Origin: Ruminococcus sp.
GTDB taxonomy: Bacteria; Bacillota; Clostridia; Oscillospirales; Ruminococcaceae
Direction of reading: 5' to 3'
Assembly: GCA_023665505.1 (NCBI GenBank)
Contig: JAMPDU010000016.1
Span: 1-35,249, forward strand
Length of the DNA: 35,249 nucleotides
The translations under genes were made by a program, and so were the position numbers. Positions 7,481 through 15,374 of the stretch are shown here, piece by piece (position 1 is the first letter of the stretch; every line of letters begins with the position of its first letter). Under the pieces are notes generated by a model, which did not search any database, was not told the DNA's origin, and saw only the letters and a program-made list of their open reading frames with translations.

Positions 7481-8743
7481 TTAAAGAACCTCGTCTACGC
7501 CGCTGATTTTGCCTGTTATCGCCGAGGCTGCGGCAACTGCGGGAGAGGCAAGGTATACCTCGGACTCGGGGTGACCCATACGTCCCACAAAGTTTCTGTT
7601 TGTGGTAGCGACGGCTCTCTCGCCTTTGGCAAGAATACCCATATGTCCGCCCAGACAGGGACCGCAGGTAGGCGTTGAAACGGCGCAGCCAGCGTTTATG
7701 AAAATTTCAAGCAGACCCTTTTTCATAGCCTCGAGGTAGATTTTCTGGGTGGCGGGGATAACTATGCACCGCACGCCCTCGTGTACCTTTTTGCCCTTGA
7801 TAATCTCGGCAGCCATTTCAAGGTCTTCCATTCTGCCGTTTGTGCACGAGCCTATAACGACTTGGTCGATTTTGACGTCGCCCACCTCGTCGATAGTTTT
7901 GGTATTTTCGGGCAGGTGAGGGAACGCGACGGTAGGCTTAATTGCCGAAAGGTCAATATCGTACACCGCGTCGTAGGGAGCGTCGGGGTCGGCTTCGTAA
8001 ACGGTGTACCGGCGGTTCACCTTATCGGCTTGATACGCCTTTGTGATCTCGTCAACGGCGAAAATACCGTTCTTTGCGCCCGCCTCGATAGCCATATTAG
8101 CCATGGAAAGACGGTCATCCATAGAGAGGTTTTTCAGTCCCTCGCCGGAAAATTCCATAGACTTGTAAAGCGCGCCGTCAACGCCAATCATACCGATAAT
8201 GTGGAGAATAACGTCCTTGCCCATAACGTATTTGTTAAGTTTGCCCGTAAGGTTGAATTTTATCGCGGAGGGGACTTTGAACCAAGCCTCGCCCGTAGCC
8301 ATACCCGCCGCCATATCGGTAGAGCCCACGCCCGTGGAAAAAGCTCCCAGTGCGCCGTAGGTGCAGGTGTGGCTGTCCGCGCCGATAACGCATTCGCCGC
8401 TTGCAACAAGTCCCTTTTCGGGGAGCAGGGCGTGTTCAATGCCCATATCGCCGACATCGAAGTAGTTTTTGATTTTCATTTTACCCGCAAAATCGCGGCA
8501 CTGCTTAGTGTGCGCGGCGGACTTGATGTCCTTGTTGGGGGTAAAGTGATCCATTACCATAGAAATTTTTTCGGTGCTGAAAACTCCCGAAAAACCTGCT
8601 TTTTCAAACTCGTTGATAGCCACGGGGGTTGTAACGTCGTTGCCGAGAACCATATCCAGCTTGCACCTGATGAGCTGTCCCGCCTCGACCTTGTCAAGAC
8701 CCGCGTGGGCGGCAAGTATCTTCTGCGTCATTGTCATTGCCAT
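7481..8743 (-). CDS. leuC: 3-isopropylmalate dehydratase large subunit
   Basis: A 420-residue aconitase-superfamily subunit of the short (HacA/LeuC2) type. The three [4Fe-4S] ligands are visible: Cys300 in [10 protein letters not shown], and Cys360 and Cys363 in [10 protein letters not shown]. The segment [23 protein letters not shown] is also diagnostic. ATG at 8743 ([15 protein letters not shown]) is preferred, since AAAGGA lies 12 nt upstream. An ATG right after the GGA and a TTG further up have no proper spacing. First gene of leuC-leuD-DUF3795-leuB, transcribed from a promoter about 45 nt upstream. It acts with LeuD in both the leucine and citramalate pathways. Confidence 0.96.
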   Translation of the reverse strand: MAMTMTQKILAAHAGLDKVEAGQLIRCKLDMVLGNDVTTPVAINEFEKAGFSGVFSTEKISMVMDHFTPNKDIKSAAHTKQCRDFAGKMKIKNYFDVGDMGIEHALLPEKGLVASGECVIGADSHTCTYGALGAFSTGVGSTDMAAGMATGEAWFKVPSAIKFNLTGKLNKYVMGKDVILHIIGMIGVDGALYKSMEFSGEGLKNLSMDDRLSMANMAIEAGAKNGIFAVDEITKAYQADKVNRRYTVYEADPDAPYDAVYDIDLSAIKPTVAFPHLPENTKTIDEVGDVKIDQVVIGSCTNGRMEDLEMAAEIIKGKKVHEGVRCIVIPATQKIYLEAMKKGLLEIFINAGCAVSTPTCGPCLGGHMGILAKGERAVATTNRNFVGRMGHPESEVYLASPAVAAASAITGKISGVDEVL

Positions 8744-8783
8744 AGCAAAAATCATTCCTTTCAAAAAAATAATAACTTTATAC

Positions 8784-8816
8784 TTGAATTATACCACAAA
8801 ATATGATATAATTCAA
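8784..8816. promoter_or_regulatory. Mirror-symmetric overlapping promoters for leuC (minus) and GNAT-lysR (plus)
   Basis: Perfect 10-bp inverted arms TTGAATTATA (8784-8793) and TATAATTCAA (8807-8816) lie 13 nt apart. On the plus strand they give TTGAAT (8784-8789), a 17-nt spacer and TATAAT (8807-8812). On the minus strand they give the same boxes at 8816-8811 and 8793-8788, also with 17 nt. The two promoters occupy the same DNA in opposite directions, so polymerase can use only one at a time. The minus promoter serves the leuC operon, the plus one GNAT and lysR. A second plus-strand TATAAT at 8838-8843 lacks a clear -35. Confidence 0.75.
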
Positions 8817-8891
8817 ATACATAATATGAATAACGGATATAATTTTAATTTATGGCAAGTATTTTCGAGAAATTTAACTTGAGGTGATACT

Positions 8892-9413
8892 ATGGAAAAT
8901 TTACATTTGGTAATTCCCGACAAGTCCCACGAGAAAGCCTATACAGAAATGATAAGCCGCTGGGAAGAAATCGAAACGAATATAAACCCGTCGCTGCTTG
9001 GCAGATACAGCGATAATAAAAAGCGTAACCTTACCTATGCCGAATGGCTTGCCTGCTGCGAGGACGACCGCACAACAGGCAGTATGCTGTCAACAGGCGT
9101 TCCCTGCACGCTTTATTTTCTGATGAACGGTTCGGGGGAGATACTTGGCGGTATTGAGATAAATCACGCCAATACACACCGAGGTCATCTCCACGCGGGA
9201 ATTGCCCCTTGGAAAAGAGACAGGAGCTACGGCACAATTATGCTTAAACTTGCGCTGGAAAAATGCCGCGAAATGGGATTTGACAGGGTAGAGATATGTA
9301 CTCACAAAGACAATATCGGAGCAATAAAAACCATTCTTAAAAATGGCGGCGTACTGACGGAGGAATTTTCCGAAAACTCCGTTTTGAATAACCGTTATTC
9401 CATAGAATTATAA
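8892..9413 (+). CDS. GNAT-family N-acetyltransferase
   Basis: A 173-residue protein with the GNAT fold order. A beta strand IEINHANTHRGHLHAGIAP leads to a motif-A-like acetyl-CoA site RDRSYGTIMLKLAL (about residues 112-125), where the usual R/Q-xx-G-x-G/A is reduced to R-D-R-S-Y-G. Motif B follows: MGFDRVEICTHKDNIGAIKTILKNGG. GNAT enzymes move an acetyl group from acetyl-CoA to an amine. The substrate is not predictable here. GAGGTGAT precedes ATG. It is 17 nt upstream of lysR and likely co-transcribed with it, opposite leuC. Its link to branched-chain amino acid genes is positional only. Confidence 0.87.
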   Translation: MENLHLVIPDKSHEKAYTEMISRWEEIETNINPSLLGRYSDNKKRNLTYAEWLACCEDDRTTGSMLSTGVPCTLYFLMNGSGEILGGIEINHANTHRGHLHAGIAPWKRDRSYGTIMLKLALEKCREMGFDRVEICTHKDNIGAIKTILKNGGVLTEEFSENSVLNNRYSIEL

Positions 9414-9430
9414 TTTTAAGGAGCGATTTT

Positions 9431-10327
9431 ATGATTTCCGAAAGCAACCTTAACCGCTACCGCCTGTTCTGCGCCGTTGCGGAGTGCGAGAGCATTTCCC
9501 GCGCCGCGGAGCTTAACTACATCAGCCAGCCCGCAATAAGCAAGTCTATTACCAAATTGGAGGAAAGCCTCGGTACTCAGCTTTTCGTCCGCAACCACAG
9601 GGGCGTGACCCTTACCGACGAGGGTAAAATTATGTACGAACAGCTTAAAACCGCTTTCGACATAATCCACGCGGGGGAGGACAGGCTCCGCCGCATAAAC
9701 GAGCTGGGCATAGGCAGACTGCGGCTCGGGGCAAGCGCGATATTGTGCAAGCATATGCTTTTGCCCTACCTCAAGGGCTTTATCGGGGAAAACCCCCACG
9801 TCAAAATCACCGTGGACTGTCAGTCCTCCTCAAAGCTGATAAAACAGCTTGCGGACGGCAGGATAGACATCGCCCTTACCGTCAAGCCGGAAAATCTTTC
9901 CGACATAGGCTTTTACTCCCTGGGCGAGATTGAGGACGTTTTCGTGGCGACCCGTTCCTATATCGACAACCTGCAAATCCGCGAAGAAACCGCCGTTTTT
10001 GAAAAAGCCAACATTATGCTCCTTGACGGCGCGAACGCCTCCCGTATGCACGTTGACCGCTATTTCGCCGAGAACGGCATTGTCCCCGAGCATATTTTGG
10101 AAGTCAGCGGAATGGATATGCTTATCGAGTTTGTCAAAACGGGCATAGGGGTCGCCTGCGTGATAAAACGCTTTGTTGAAAAAGAGCTTGCGGAGGGTAC
10201 TCTTATAGAAATACCCCTGACCGTACCCATAAACAAAAGGGAAGTGGGCTTTGCGTACTTGAAAAACGCAAAACCCACCTCGGCAATGGAGCGGTTTAAG
10301 AATTTTTACGAGAATTATCCTTCATGA
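9431..10327 (+). CDS. LysR-type transcriptional regulator
   Basis: A 298-residue LTTR. Residues 6-65 are the winged helix-turn-helix (FCAVAECESISRAAELNYIS, then QPAISKSITKLEESLGTQLF). The C-terminal two-lobed effector domain follows, from about residue 92 (GRLRLGASAILCKHMLLPYL). AAGGAGCG precedes ATG. It sits between the leuCD-leuB operon and cimA-ilvB, which makes it a plausible local regulator responding to a pathway metabolite, but no target is shown. Its 3' end overlaps the convergent cimA 3' end by 32 bp. Confidence 0.92.
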   Translation: MISESNLNRYRLFCAVAECESISRAAELNYISQPAISKSITKLEESLGTQLFVRNHRGVTLTDEGKIMYEQLKTAFDIIHAGEDRLRRINELGIGRLRLGASAILCKHMLLPYLKGFIGENPHVKITVDCQSSSKLIKQLADGRIDIALTVKPENLSDIGFYSLGEIEDVFVATRSYIDNLQIREETAVFEKANIMLLDGANASRMHVDRYFAENGIVPEHILEVSGMDMLIEFVKTGIGVACVIKRFVEKELAEGTLIEIPLTVPINKREVGFAYLKNAKPTSAMERFKNFYENYPS

Positions 10328-11873
10328 GTTTGTACTCGAGACTGTCGGTAAGGGCGGTTACCGAGGCGTTTATTATGTCGGTGGACGCGCCTACCGTCGT
10401 CCAGATGTCCTTGCCGTCGGTGCTTTCTATAAGTACCCTTACGTTTGCGGCGGTTGCCGCGCTGCCGTCAACCACCCGCACCTTGAAGTCGATAAGGTGA
10501 ATGTCCGCAATTGAGGGGTAGAACACCGTCAAAGCCTGTCTGAGAGCCTTGTCTATGGCGTTTACGGGACCGTCCCCCTCGTCGGCGGCAATTTCCGTTT
10601 TTCCGTTTACCGCGACCTTTACTATCGCCGAAGAGGGATTTTGTGTGCCGCCGCTTTTTTCGCCGATTATTTTAAAGTATTTTATTTCAAAAAAGTTTTC
10701 CGTCCTGCCCAAATATTTTTTCACAAGCAGTTCAAAGGACGCGTCCGCCGCCTCGTACTGATAGCCCTTAAATTCCATTTCTTTCAGCAGGTCTATTATT
10801 GTTTTCGTTTCGGGACTTTCCTTTGTAAGCTCGGGGGCGATCTCGTTTATTCTGCGAAGTATTGCGGAACGCCCAGCAACCTCGGACAAAAGAATATTCC
10901 GCTTGTTTCCCACGGCTTCGGGAGGGATATGCTCGAAGCTGCGGGAATTTTTCTGCACCCCGTCCGCGTGCATTCCGCCCTTGTGGGCGAACGCGCTTTT
11001 GCCCACATAGGGCATAGTGCCCGTAAGTTTCATATTGCAGACCTCGGCAATGCACCTTGCAAGCTGGGTAAGCTGGGCGGTCGACTTTTCGGGAACGCAC
11101 TCAATACCCATTTTCAGCTGTAAATTGGCGATAACCGTTGAAAGATTGGTATTTCCGCACCGCTCGCCTATGCCCGTGACTGTGCCCTGTACCTGTAAAG
11201 CTCCCGCCTTTACGGCTGCTATGGAATTAGCCACCGCGCACCCCGTATCGTTGTGACAGTGTATGCCTATGGGGATATTTACCGTTTCAACGGCTTTTTT
11301 TGTAATTTCTGCAATTTCGTCCGGGAAACAGCCCCCGTTTGTGTCGCAGAGCACCGCGGCGGCAGCCCCCGCTTTCTCGGCGGTTTTAAGGGTTTTCAGA
11401 GCGTACTCGGGGTTTTCCTTGTATCCGTCGAAAAAATGCTCCGCGTCAAAGAAAACCTTTTTGCCTTTTAATTTAAGGTACTGTATTGTGTCGGAAATCA
11501 TATTGAGGTTTTCCTCAAGAGTGGTGTTTATTATCTCGGTGGCGTGCATATCCCAGCTTTTGCCGAAAATCGAGACGTACTCAACATTTGTGTCCGCAAG
11601 AGCGTTAAGGTTGGCGTCCTCCTCACAGGAAGTATTTTTCCGCCTGGTCGAGCCGAATGCCACAAGCTTTGAGTGTTTCGGGGGACATTCCGCCGCCCGC
11701 TTGAAAAATTCCATATCCTTTGGGTTGGACGCGGGGTTTCCCGCCTCGATAAAATCAATGCCGAATTCGTCGAGGGCTTTCATAACGCTGAACTTGTCCT
11801 CCACGGAAAAATTCACGTTTTCGCCCTGCGCGCCGTCCCGTAAGGTGGAATCGAATATCTGAACCTTTGCCAT
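10296..11873 (-). CDS. cimA: (R)-citramalate synthase
   Basis: A 525-residue HMGL-like condensing enzyme with a C-terminal regulatory domain. The N-terminus KVQIFDSTLRDGAQGENVNF, then FIEAGNPASNPKDMEFF, is the CimA pattern rather than classic LeuA. The metal-binding IGIHCHNDTGCAVANS motif (HxH) is intact, and AHKGGMHADGV follows. The C-terminal part (about 385-515) resembles the LeuA allosteric dimerisation domain. Start ATG at 11873 has AAAGGAT upstream. It condenses pyruvate with acetyl-CoA to citramalate, the committed step of threonine-independent isoleucine synthesis. The domain probably senses isoleucine. It lies 17 nt behind ilvB under the same T-box. Confidence 0.9.
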   Translation of the reverse strand: MAKVQIFDSTLRDGAQGENVNFSVEDKFSVMKALDEFGIDFIEAGNPASNPKDMEFFKRAAECPPKHSKLVAFGSTRRKNTSCEEDANLNALADTNVEYVSIFGKSWDMHATEIINTTLEENLNMISDTIQYLKLKGKKVFFDAEHFFDGYKENPEYALKTLKTAEKAGAAAAVLCDTNGGCFPDEIAEITKKAVETVNIPIGIHCHNDTGCAVANSIAAVKAGALQVQGTVTGIGERCGNTNLSTVIANLQLKMGIECVPEKSTAQLTQLARCIAEVCNMKLTGTMPYVGKSAFAHKGGMHADGVQKNSRSFEHIPPEAVGNKRNILLSEVAGRSAILRRINEIAPELTKESPETKTIIDLLKEMEFKGYQYEAADASFELLVKKYLGRTENFFEIKYFKIIGEKSGGTQNPSSAIVKVAVNGKTEIAADEGDGPVNAIDKALRQALTVFYPSIADIHLIDFKVRVVDGSAATAANVRVLIESTDGKDIWTTVGASTDIINASVTALTDSLEYKLMKDNSRKNS

Positions 11874-11890
11874 TGGTATCAATCCTTTCG

Positions 11891-13570
11891 TTAAATTTTC
11901 AGTATGGGTTCCGCAATAGACGCTCCCGCGGGAACCATGGGCAGCACGTTGATGTCCTTGTCGATAACACAGTTTATCAGCACAGGCTCGTTAAGGGCGA
12001 CGGCTTTTTCCAGCACAGGGCGAATGTCGCTTTTGGTGCGTATCGTCATTGCCGTTATGCCCAAAGCCTTGCCCAGCAGTTCAAAATCGGTGGGCTTTTC
12101 AAGGGTGGTTTGGGAAAAATGGTTGTTGTAGAAAAGTTTCTGCCACTGTCTTACCATACCCAGCACGCTGTTGTTGAACACAAGCTCGATAACGGGCAGG
12201 CGGTATTTTGCAAGGGTTGTAAGCTCGTTCATATTCATATAGAAACTTCCGTCTCCCGCGCAGTTTACCACGACTTTATCGGGGTTGCCCACTTTGCAGC
12301 CGATAGCCGCCCCCAGACCGTACCCCATAGTACCCAGTCCGCCCGAAGAGGCAAAGCTCCTCGGGTTGCGGAAGTCGTAAAATTCCGCCGCCCACATTTG
12401 GTGCTGCCCAACCTCGGTGCTGATTATCGCCTCGCCGTTTGTTATTTCGTGGAGAGTTTCCAGTACCTCTTGAGGGAGAACGTCGTCCTTATCGCCGTCC
12501 TCCGTGACCTGACACAAGGGGTACGTTTTTTTCCATTGGGCAATTTGGTTCAGCCAATCGGTGTGCTTGACGGGTTTTAAAAGTCCGTTGAGTTTTTCGA
12601 GTACAATTTTCAAGTTGCCGCAGACCTTATAGTCGGCGGTGATGTTTTTGTTTACCTCCGCGGGGTCGATGTCGATGTGGAGTATCTTCGCCCGTCCCGC
12701 CGCCGTGCGGAAACTGGAAGTATTGCAGGTCACCCTGTCGGAAAACCGCGAGCCCAAAACGATAAGCAGGTCGCATTCCGTAAGGGCAAGGGAAGAGGTT
12801 TTCGTGCCGTGCATACCCATCATACCCGTGTAGCGGGGATTTGTGTTGTCGAAAGCGCACTGCCCCATAAGGGAAAGGGACACAGGCGCGTCAACCGTTT
12901 CAGCCAATTGGGCAAGCTCACGGCAGGCGTCGCAGGAAACAACGCCGCCTCCCGCGTAAATAAACGGCTTTTCCGCTTTTGCGATAATTTCGGCAGCTTG
13001 GGCGATTTCCTCATCATTTACCGAGTAGGTGTGTTCCCTCGGTTTTTGCGGCTCATACTCGCATTTGGCGGCGGTGATGTCCTTGGGAATATCTATCAGC
13101 ACGGGACCTTTCCTGCCGTCGTTTGCAATGAAAAACGCCTCGCGGATAGCGTCCGCCAGCTTAGTAACGTCCTTGACGATATAGTTGTGCTTTGTAATGG
13201 GCATGGTAATTCCCGTGATGTCAACCTCCTGAAAGCTGTCAAGACCCAGCAGGGAAGTGGCAACATTCCCCGTTATGGCAACCATGGGAATACTGTCCAT
13301 ATAAGCCGTGGCAAGCCCCGTAACAAGGTTTGTCGCCCCGGGACCCGAGGTTGCGATAACAACCCCCGTTTTTCCCGTTGTGCGGGAGTAGCCGTCCGCC
13401 GCATGGGACGCCCCCTGCTCGTGAGAGGTAAGAATGTGAGTAATCCTGTCGCTGTAGTCGTAAAGCGCGTCGTAAATATTCAGCACCGCCCCTCCCGGGT
13501 AGCCGAAAACCGTGTCAACGCCTTGCTCCAAAAGACATTCAAGAATTATCTGCGAACCGTTTAAAATCAT
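11891..13570 (-). CDS. ilvB: Acetolactate/acetohydroxybutyrate synthase large subunit
   Basis: A 559-residue thiamine-diphosphate enzyme. Catalytic Glu51 lies in TSHEQGASHAADGYSR. The FAD/central domain follows, then the ThDP motif starting GDGSFYMNMNEL and ending in FNNS (about residues 440-470). ATG at 13570 follows GGGAG; the 14 upstream in-frame codons lie in the T-box leader. No ilvN regulatory subunit is present here. First gene of ilvB-cimA. It converts 2-oxobutyrate plus pyruvate to 2-aceto-2-hydroxybutyrate, or two pyruvates to acetolactate. Confidence 0.96.
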   Translation of the reverse strand: MILNGSQIILECLLEQGVDTVFGYPGGAVLNIYDALYDYSDRITHILTSHEQGASHAADGYSRTTGKTGVVIATSGPGATNLVTGLATAYMDSIPMVAITGNVATSLLGLDSFQEVDITGITMPITKHNYIVKDVTKLADAIREAFFIANDGRKGPVLIDIPKDITAAKCEYEPQKPREHTYSVNDEEIAQAAEIIAKAEKPFIYAGGGVVSCDACRELAQLAETVDAPVSLSLMGQCAFDNTNPRYTGMMGMHGTKTSSLALTECDLLIVLGSRFSDRVTCNTSSFRTAAGRAKILHIDIDPAEVNKNITADYKVCGNLKIVLEKLNGLLKPVKHTDWLNQIAQWKKTYPLCQVTEDGDKDDVLPQEVLETLHEITNGEAIISTEVGQHQMWAAEFYDFRNPRSFASSGGLGTMGYGLGAAIGCKVGNPDKVVVNCAGDGSFYMNMNELTTLAKYRLPVIELVFNNSVLGMVRQWQKLFYNNHFSQTTLEKPTDFELLGKALGITAMTIRTKSDIRPVLEKAVALNEPVLINCVIDKDINVLPMVPAGASIAEPILKI

Positions 13571-13597
13571 AAAAATCTCCCTTTCTTTTACACAAAA

Positions 13598-13639
13598 TAA
13601 AAAAGCCTTCACCTCAAGATAAAATCAAGAGGTGAAAGC
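13598..13639 (-). terminator. T-box regulated intrinsic terminator
   Basis: GCTTTCACCTC pairs with GAGGTGAAGGC (one G-U) around a TTGATTTTATCTT loop/upper stem and is followed by TTTTTTATTTT. It lies directly behind the T-box sequence and 28 nt before ilvB, as expected for the competing terminator. Confidence 0.88.
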
Positions 13640-13880
13640 ATAAAAATCTTCCACGGTACCACTCTCGTTCGGCAACGTTGCCGCACTTTGCCGTATCTGT
13701 CAATACGCTCCTCTGTAACGGGAGAACTCCGTTCCGTACTACTTGGGATATAGCCCCTTTCGGCGGAAAGCTCCGAGGTGATATATTATCGGCGGGAAAA
13801 TACTGCCTCGCACCTTACGGCAGTTCTCTGAAAATTCCCGAAAACCGTTTTGCTCCTCATCAAAGCCTTTACACATATTG
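13598..13880 (-). ncRNA. T-box leader riboswitch, probable isoleucine (AUC) specifier
   Basis: The leader runs from about 13880 to the terminator. The conserved T-box (GAGAGTGGTACCGTGG, within 13669-13651) that pairs with the tRNA acceptor end is unmistakable. Stem I folds around GAGG/CCUC at its lower part. Just above it on the 3' side, AUC (13782-13780) followed by A and then the CCUC helix is the best specifier candidate. An isoleucine codon fits the operon, since cimA and ilvB both feed isoleucine. Uncharged tRNA-Ile would stabilise the antiterminator. The specifier was placed by hand folding and is less certain than the T-box itself. Confidence 0.9.
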
Positions 13881-13885
13881 ATATT

Positions 13886-13914
13886 ATGATACCACCGTCA
13901 TTTGCTTTTGTCAA
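13886..13914 (-). promoter_or_regulatory. Sigma-A promoter of the ilvB-cimA operon
   Basis: On the minus strand TTGACA (13914-13909), 17-nt spacer, TATCAT (13891-13886). It precedes the T-box leader by a few bases. The 105 bp between this promoter and the XRE gene hold nothing recognisable. Confidence 0.78.
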
Positions 13915-14019
13915 TGAATTTTTTGTAAATTTTTTTCTTTAGAAGTACGGCAAGGTTCTTTAACGCGGTCAGCAGCAAAAGATTGATAAAAAGACATATA
14001 CGCAGCTTGGAGACAGATA

Positions 14020-14226
14020 CTAAAAGAAAAAAAGTTCCTCAAATTTTTTGTCGAGGGCAATGCAGATAATAAGCGCAAGCTTTGCCGTGGGACTGAACTG
14101 CCCCGTCTCGATAGAGCTTATGGTATTGCGGGAAACACCGACCATTTCCGCGAGTTGGGTCTGGGAAAGCCCCTTTTCGGCGCGGACTTCCTTAAGGCGG
14201 TTTTTTAAAACAAGTTTATCTTCCAT
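14020..14226 (-). CDS. XRE-family helix-turn-helix regulator
   Basis: A 68-residue protein that is a single HTH_3 domain: LKNRLKEVRAEKGLSQTQLA, EMVGVSRNTISSIETGQFSP, then TAKLALIICIALDKKFEELF. ATG at 14226 lies inside the last codons of the upstream membrane-protein gene (11-nt overlap), so translation is probably coupled. It is the last gene of a four-gene operon with three paralogous small membrane proteins. The operon promoter has three near-identical palindromes, likely sites for this protein as an autorepressor. The target assignment is inferred. Confidence 0.92.
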   Translation of the reverse strand: MEDKLVLKNRLKEVRAEKGLSQTQLAEMVGVSRNTISSIETGQFSPTAKLALIICIALDKKFEELFFF

Positions 14227-14554
14227 TGCCTAAACCCCACAACGTCTGAATTACAGCCAAAGCTACCCACGCGACAGCTAAAATATCAAAGATAATTGCT
14301 CCCCCAACAGTCTTTTTTTCCTTTAGCTTAACGGCGGCGTATGTGTACATAACGGCGTTTAAAACGAATATCATTGCCATTATGCTTAAATCCACCGTAT
14401 TTTCTTTAAAAATCCGTATAAGCATTAATATTGAGCTTACTATCGTCGCGCTCGAAACGCCGAGCGAAAAGCCTTTTTTGTGTACCTCAATTGTGTACGG
14501 GTCTGCGCTTTGGTTTTCCTTTTTGCTTTTTTCAAGAATTTCATCTTTGTTCAT
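14216..14554 (-). CDS. Small three-helix membrane protein, tandem paralogue 3 (DUF6442-like)
   Basis: A 112-residue protein. A hydrophilic N-terminus MNKDEILEKSKKENQSADPY leads to about three membrane helices (GVSSATIVSSILMLIRIF, LSIMAMIFVLNAVMYTYAAV, GAIIFDILAVAWVALAVI). The first twenty residues are almost identical in the two upstream paralogues; the rest has diverged. It resembles small DUF6442-type proteins often found beside XRE regulators, but that name is from memory and untested. AGGAGG precedes ATG. Its 3' end overlaps the XRE start, which is not true of the other copies. Function unknown. Confidence 0.8.
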   Translation of the reverse strand: MNKDEILEKSKKENQSADPYTIEVHKKGFSLGVSSATIVSSILMLIRIFKENTVDLSIMAMIFVLNAVMYTYAAVKLKEKKTVGGAIIFDILAVAWVALAVIQTLWGLGNGR

Positions 14555-14575
14555 AATTGTTCCTCCTTACCTTAA

Positions 14576-14899
14576 CTAACCTTGAAATATTTGAAAAATT
14601 GTCAGAACCGTCCATATAACAGCCACAATGCAATATAAAACAGCTTGTATAACAATCGTTTTTTCCTTTAGCTTTACGGCTTTGTATGTATATGCCACTG
14701 CGTTTAAGACCCAAATCATCGCCAACAAGCCAAAGTCCAGCACGTTCTCTTTCAGAAACTTGATAAACGTTAGTACAACGGTACACCCAAACGCGCTCCA
14801 TAACCCGTTTGTAAGCGCTTTTGCGTTTATCTCCATTTCATAAGGGTCTGCGCTTTGGTTTTCTTTTTTGCTTTTTTCGAGAATTTCATCTTTGTTCAT
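14576..14899 (-). CDS. Small three-helix membrane protein, tandem paralogue 2
   Basis: A 107-residue protein with the shared N-terminus MNKDEILEKSKKENQSADPYEME. Three membrane helices follow, at about residues 30-48, 56-72 (FGLLAMIWVLNAVAYTYKAV) and 80-102 (VIQAVLYCIVAVIWTVLTIF). It is closer to paralogue 1 than to paralogue 3: both have the VLNAV.YTYKAVKLKEK core and AVLYCI. AGGAGG precedes ATG. The spacing to the next gene is 21 nt. No catalytic residues are visible. Confidence 0.82.
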   Translation of the reverse strand: MNKDEILEKSKKENQSADPYEMEINAKALTNGLWSAFGCTVVLTFIKFLKENVLDFGLLAMIWVLNAVAYTYKAVKLKEKTIVIQAVLYCIVAVIWTVLTIFQIFQG

Positions 14900-14915
14900 A
14901 ATTGTTCCTCCTTAT

Positions 14916-15242
14916 TTAACCTTGAAACATTATTTGAACAATTGCCGAACCCGTCTCAAGAACAGCCGCAATGCAATATAAAACAGCTTGTGTAACAAAC
15001 TTTTTTTCCTTTAGCTTTACGGCTTTGTATGTGTGCACCACTGCGTTCAAGACCAAAAGCATCGCCACAATGCTCAAATCAAATGTATCTTCCTTTATAA
15101 ATTTGATAAACGTTAATACAGCGGCGCATAATAACGCGCCCCACATTCCGTTTATATGAGCTTTTGCGGTTACTTCCATTTCGTACGGGTCGGCGTTTTT
15201 GTTTTCCTCTTTGCTTTTTTCGAGAATTTCATCTTTGTTCAT
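14916..15242 (-). CDS. Small three-helix membrane protein, tandem paralogue 1
   Basis: A 108-residue protein opening MNKDEILEKSKEENKNADPY, with the same three-helix layout as the next two genes (GALLCAAVLTFIKFI, LSIVAMLLVLNAVVHTYKAV, AVLYCIAAVLETGSAIV). First gene of the four-gene operon: paralogue 1, paralogue 2, paralogue 3, XRE regulator. AGGAGG precedes ATG. The three copies most likely arose by local duplication; each starts with near-identical DNA including its ribosome site. Role unknown. Confidence 0.82.
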   Translation of the reverse strand: MNKDEILEKSKEENKNADPYEMEVTAKAHINGMWGALLCAAVLTFIKFIKEDTFDLSIVAMLLVLNAVVHTYKAVKLKEKKFVTQAVLYCIAAVLETGSAIVQIMFQG

Positions 15243-15279
15243 AATTTTTCCTCCTTGCGGTAGTTGTTTGGTTTTCTTT

Positions 15280-15297
15280 TGACAAGTTTTCTTGTCA
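15280..15297. promoter_or_regulatory. Palindromic operator O1
   Basis: TGACAAGTTTTCTTGTCA, perfect 7-bp arms around TTTT. It lies at the expected transcription start of the four-gene operon (minus strand). Best copy of a three-copy family. Confidence 0.7.
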
Positions 15298-15305
15298 TTG
15301 ATTAC

Positions 15306-15334
15306 AGTATAGCACTGCCAAGTTTTGTTGTCAA
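15306..15334 (-). promoter_or_regulatory. Sigma-A promoter of the tandem membrane-protein/XRE operon
   Basis: On the minus strand TTGACA (15334-15329), 17-nt spacer, TATACT (15311-15306). Operator O2 covers the -35 and spacer, and O1 covers the start point, so bound repressor would block polymerase. Confidence 0.82.
15316..15333. promoter_or_regulatory. Palindromic operator O2
   Basis: TGCCAAGTTTTGTTGTCA differs from O1 at two of 18 positions. It overlaps the -35 box. Confidence 0.65.
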
Positions 15335-15340
15335 GACTTT

Positions 15341-15358
15341 TGCCAACAAAACTTGGAA
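15341..15358. promoter_or_regulatory. Palindromic operator O3 (inverted, weaker)
   Basis: Read on the minus strand it is TTCCAAGTTTTGTTGGCA, 14 of 18 matches to O1. With O2 it forms a perfect 13-bp inverted repeat (15318-15330 and 15344-15356), which hints at cooperative binding upstream of the -35. Confidence 0.55.
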
Positions 15359-15374
15359 TTTCGGCGTTATAAAC

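Noticed and set aside
8744..8783. T-box or leader peptide before leuC
   Set aside because: The leader is only about 35-40 nt and contains no T-box sequence or branched-chain codon run.
7781..8806. 341-codon open frame on the plus strand across leuC
   Set aside because: It lies antisense to the fully conserved leuC with its iron-sulfur cysteines, and has no ribosome site or family resemblance. GC-rich third positions explain it.
10296..11873. 2-isopropylmalate synthase (leuA)
   Set aside because: The N-terminal pattern DSTLRDGAQGENVNF and AGNPASNPKD fit citramalate synthase better, and the partner gene and Ile-type T-box agree.
12677..13564. 295-codon plus-strand frame inside ilvB
   Set aside because: Shadow of ilvB, with no start signals or recognisable domain.
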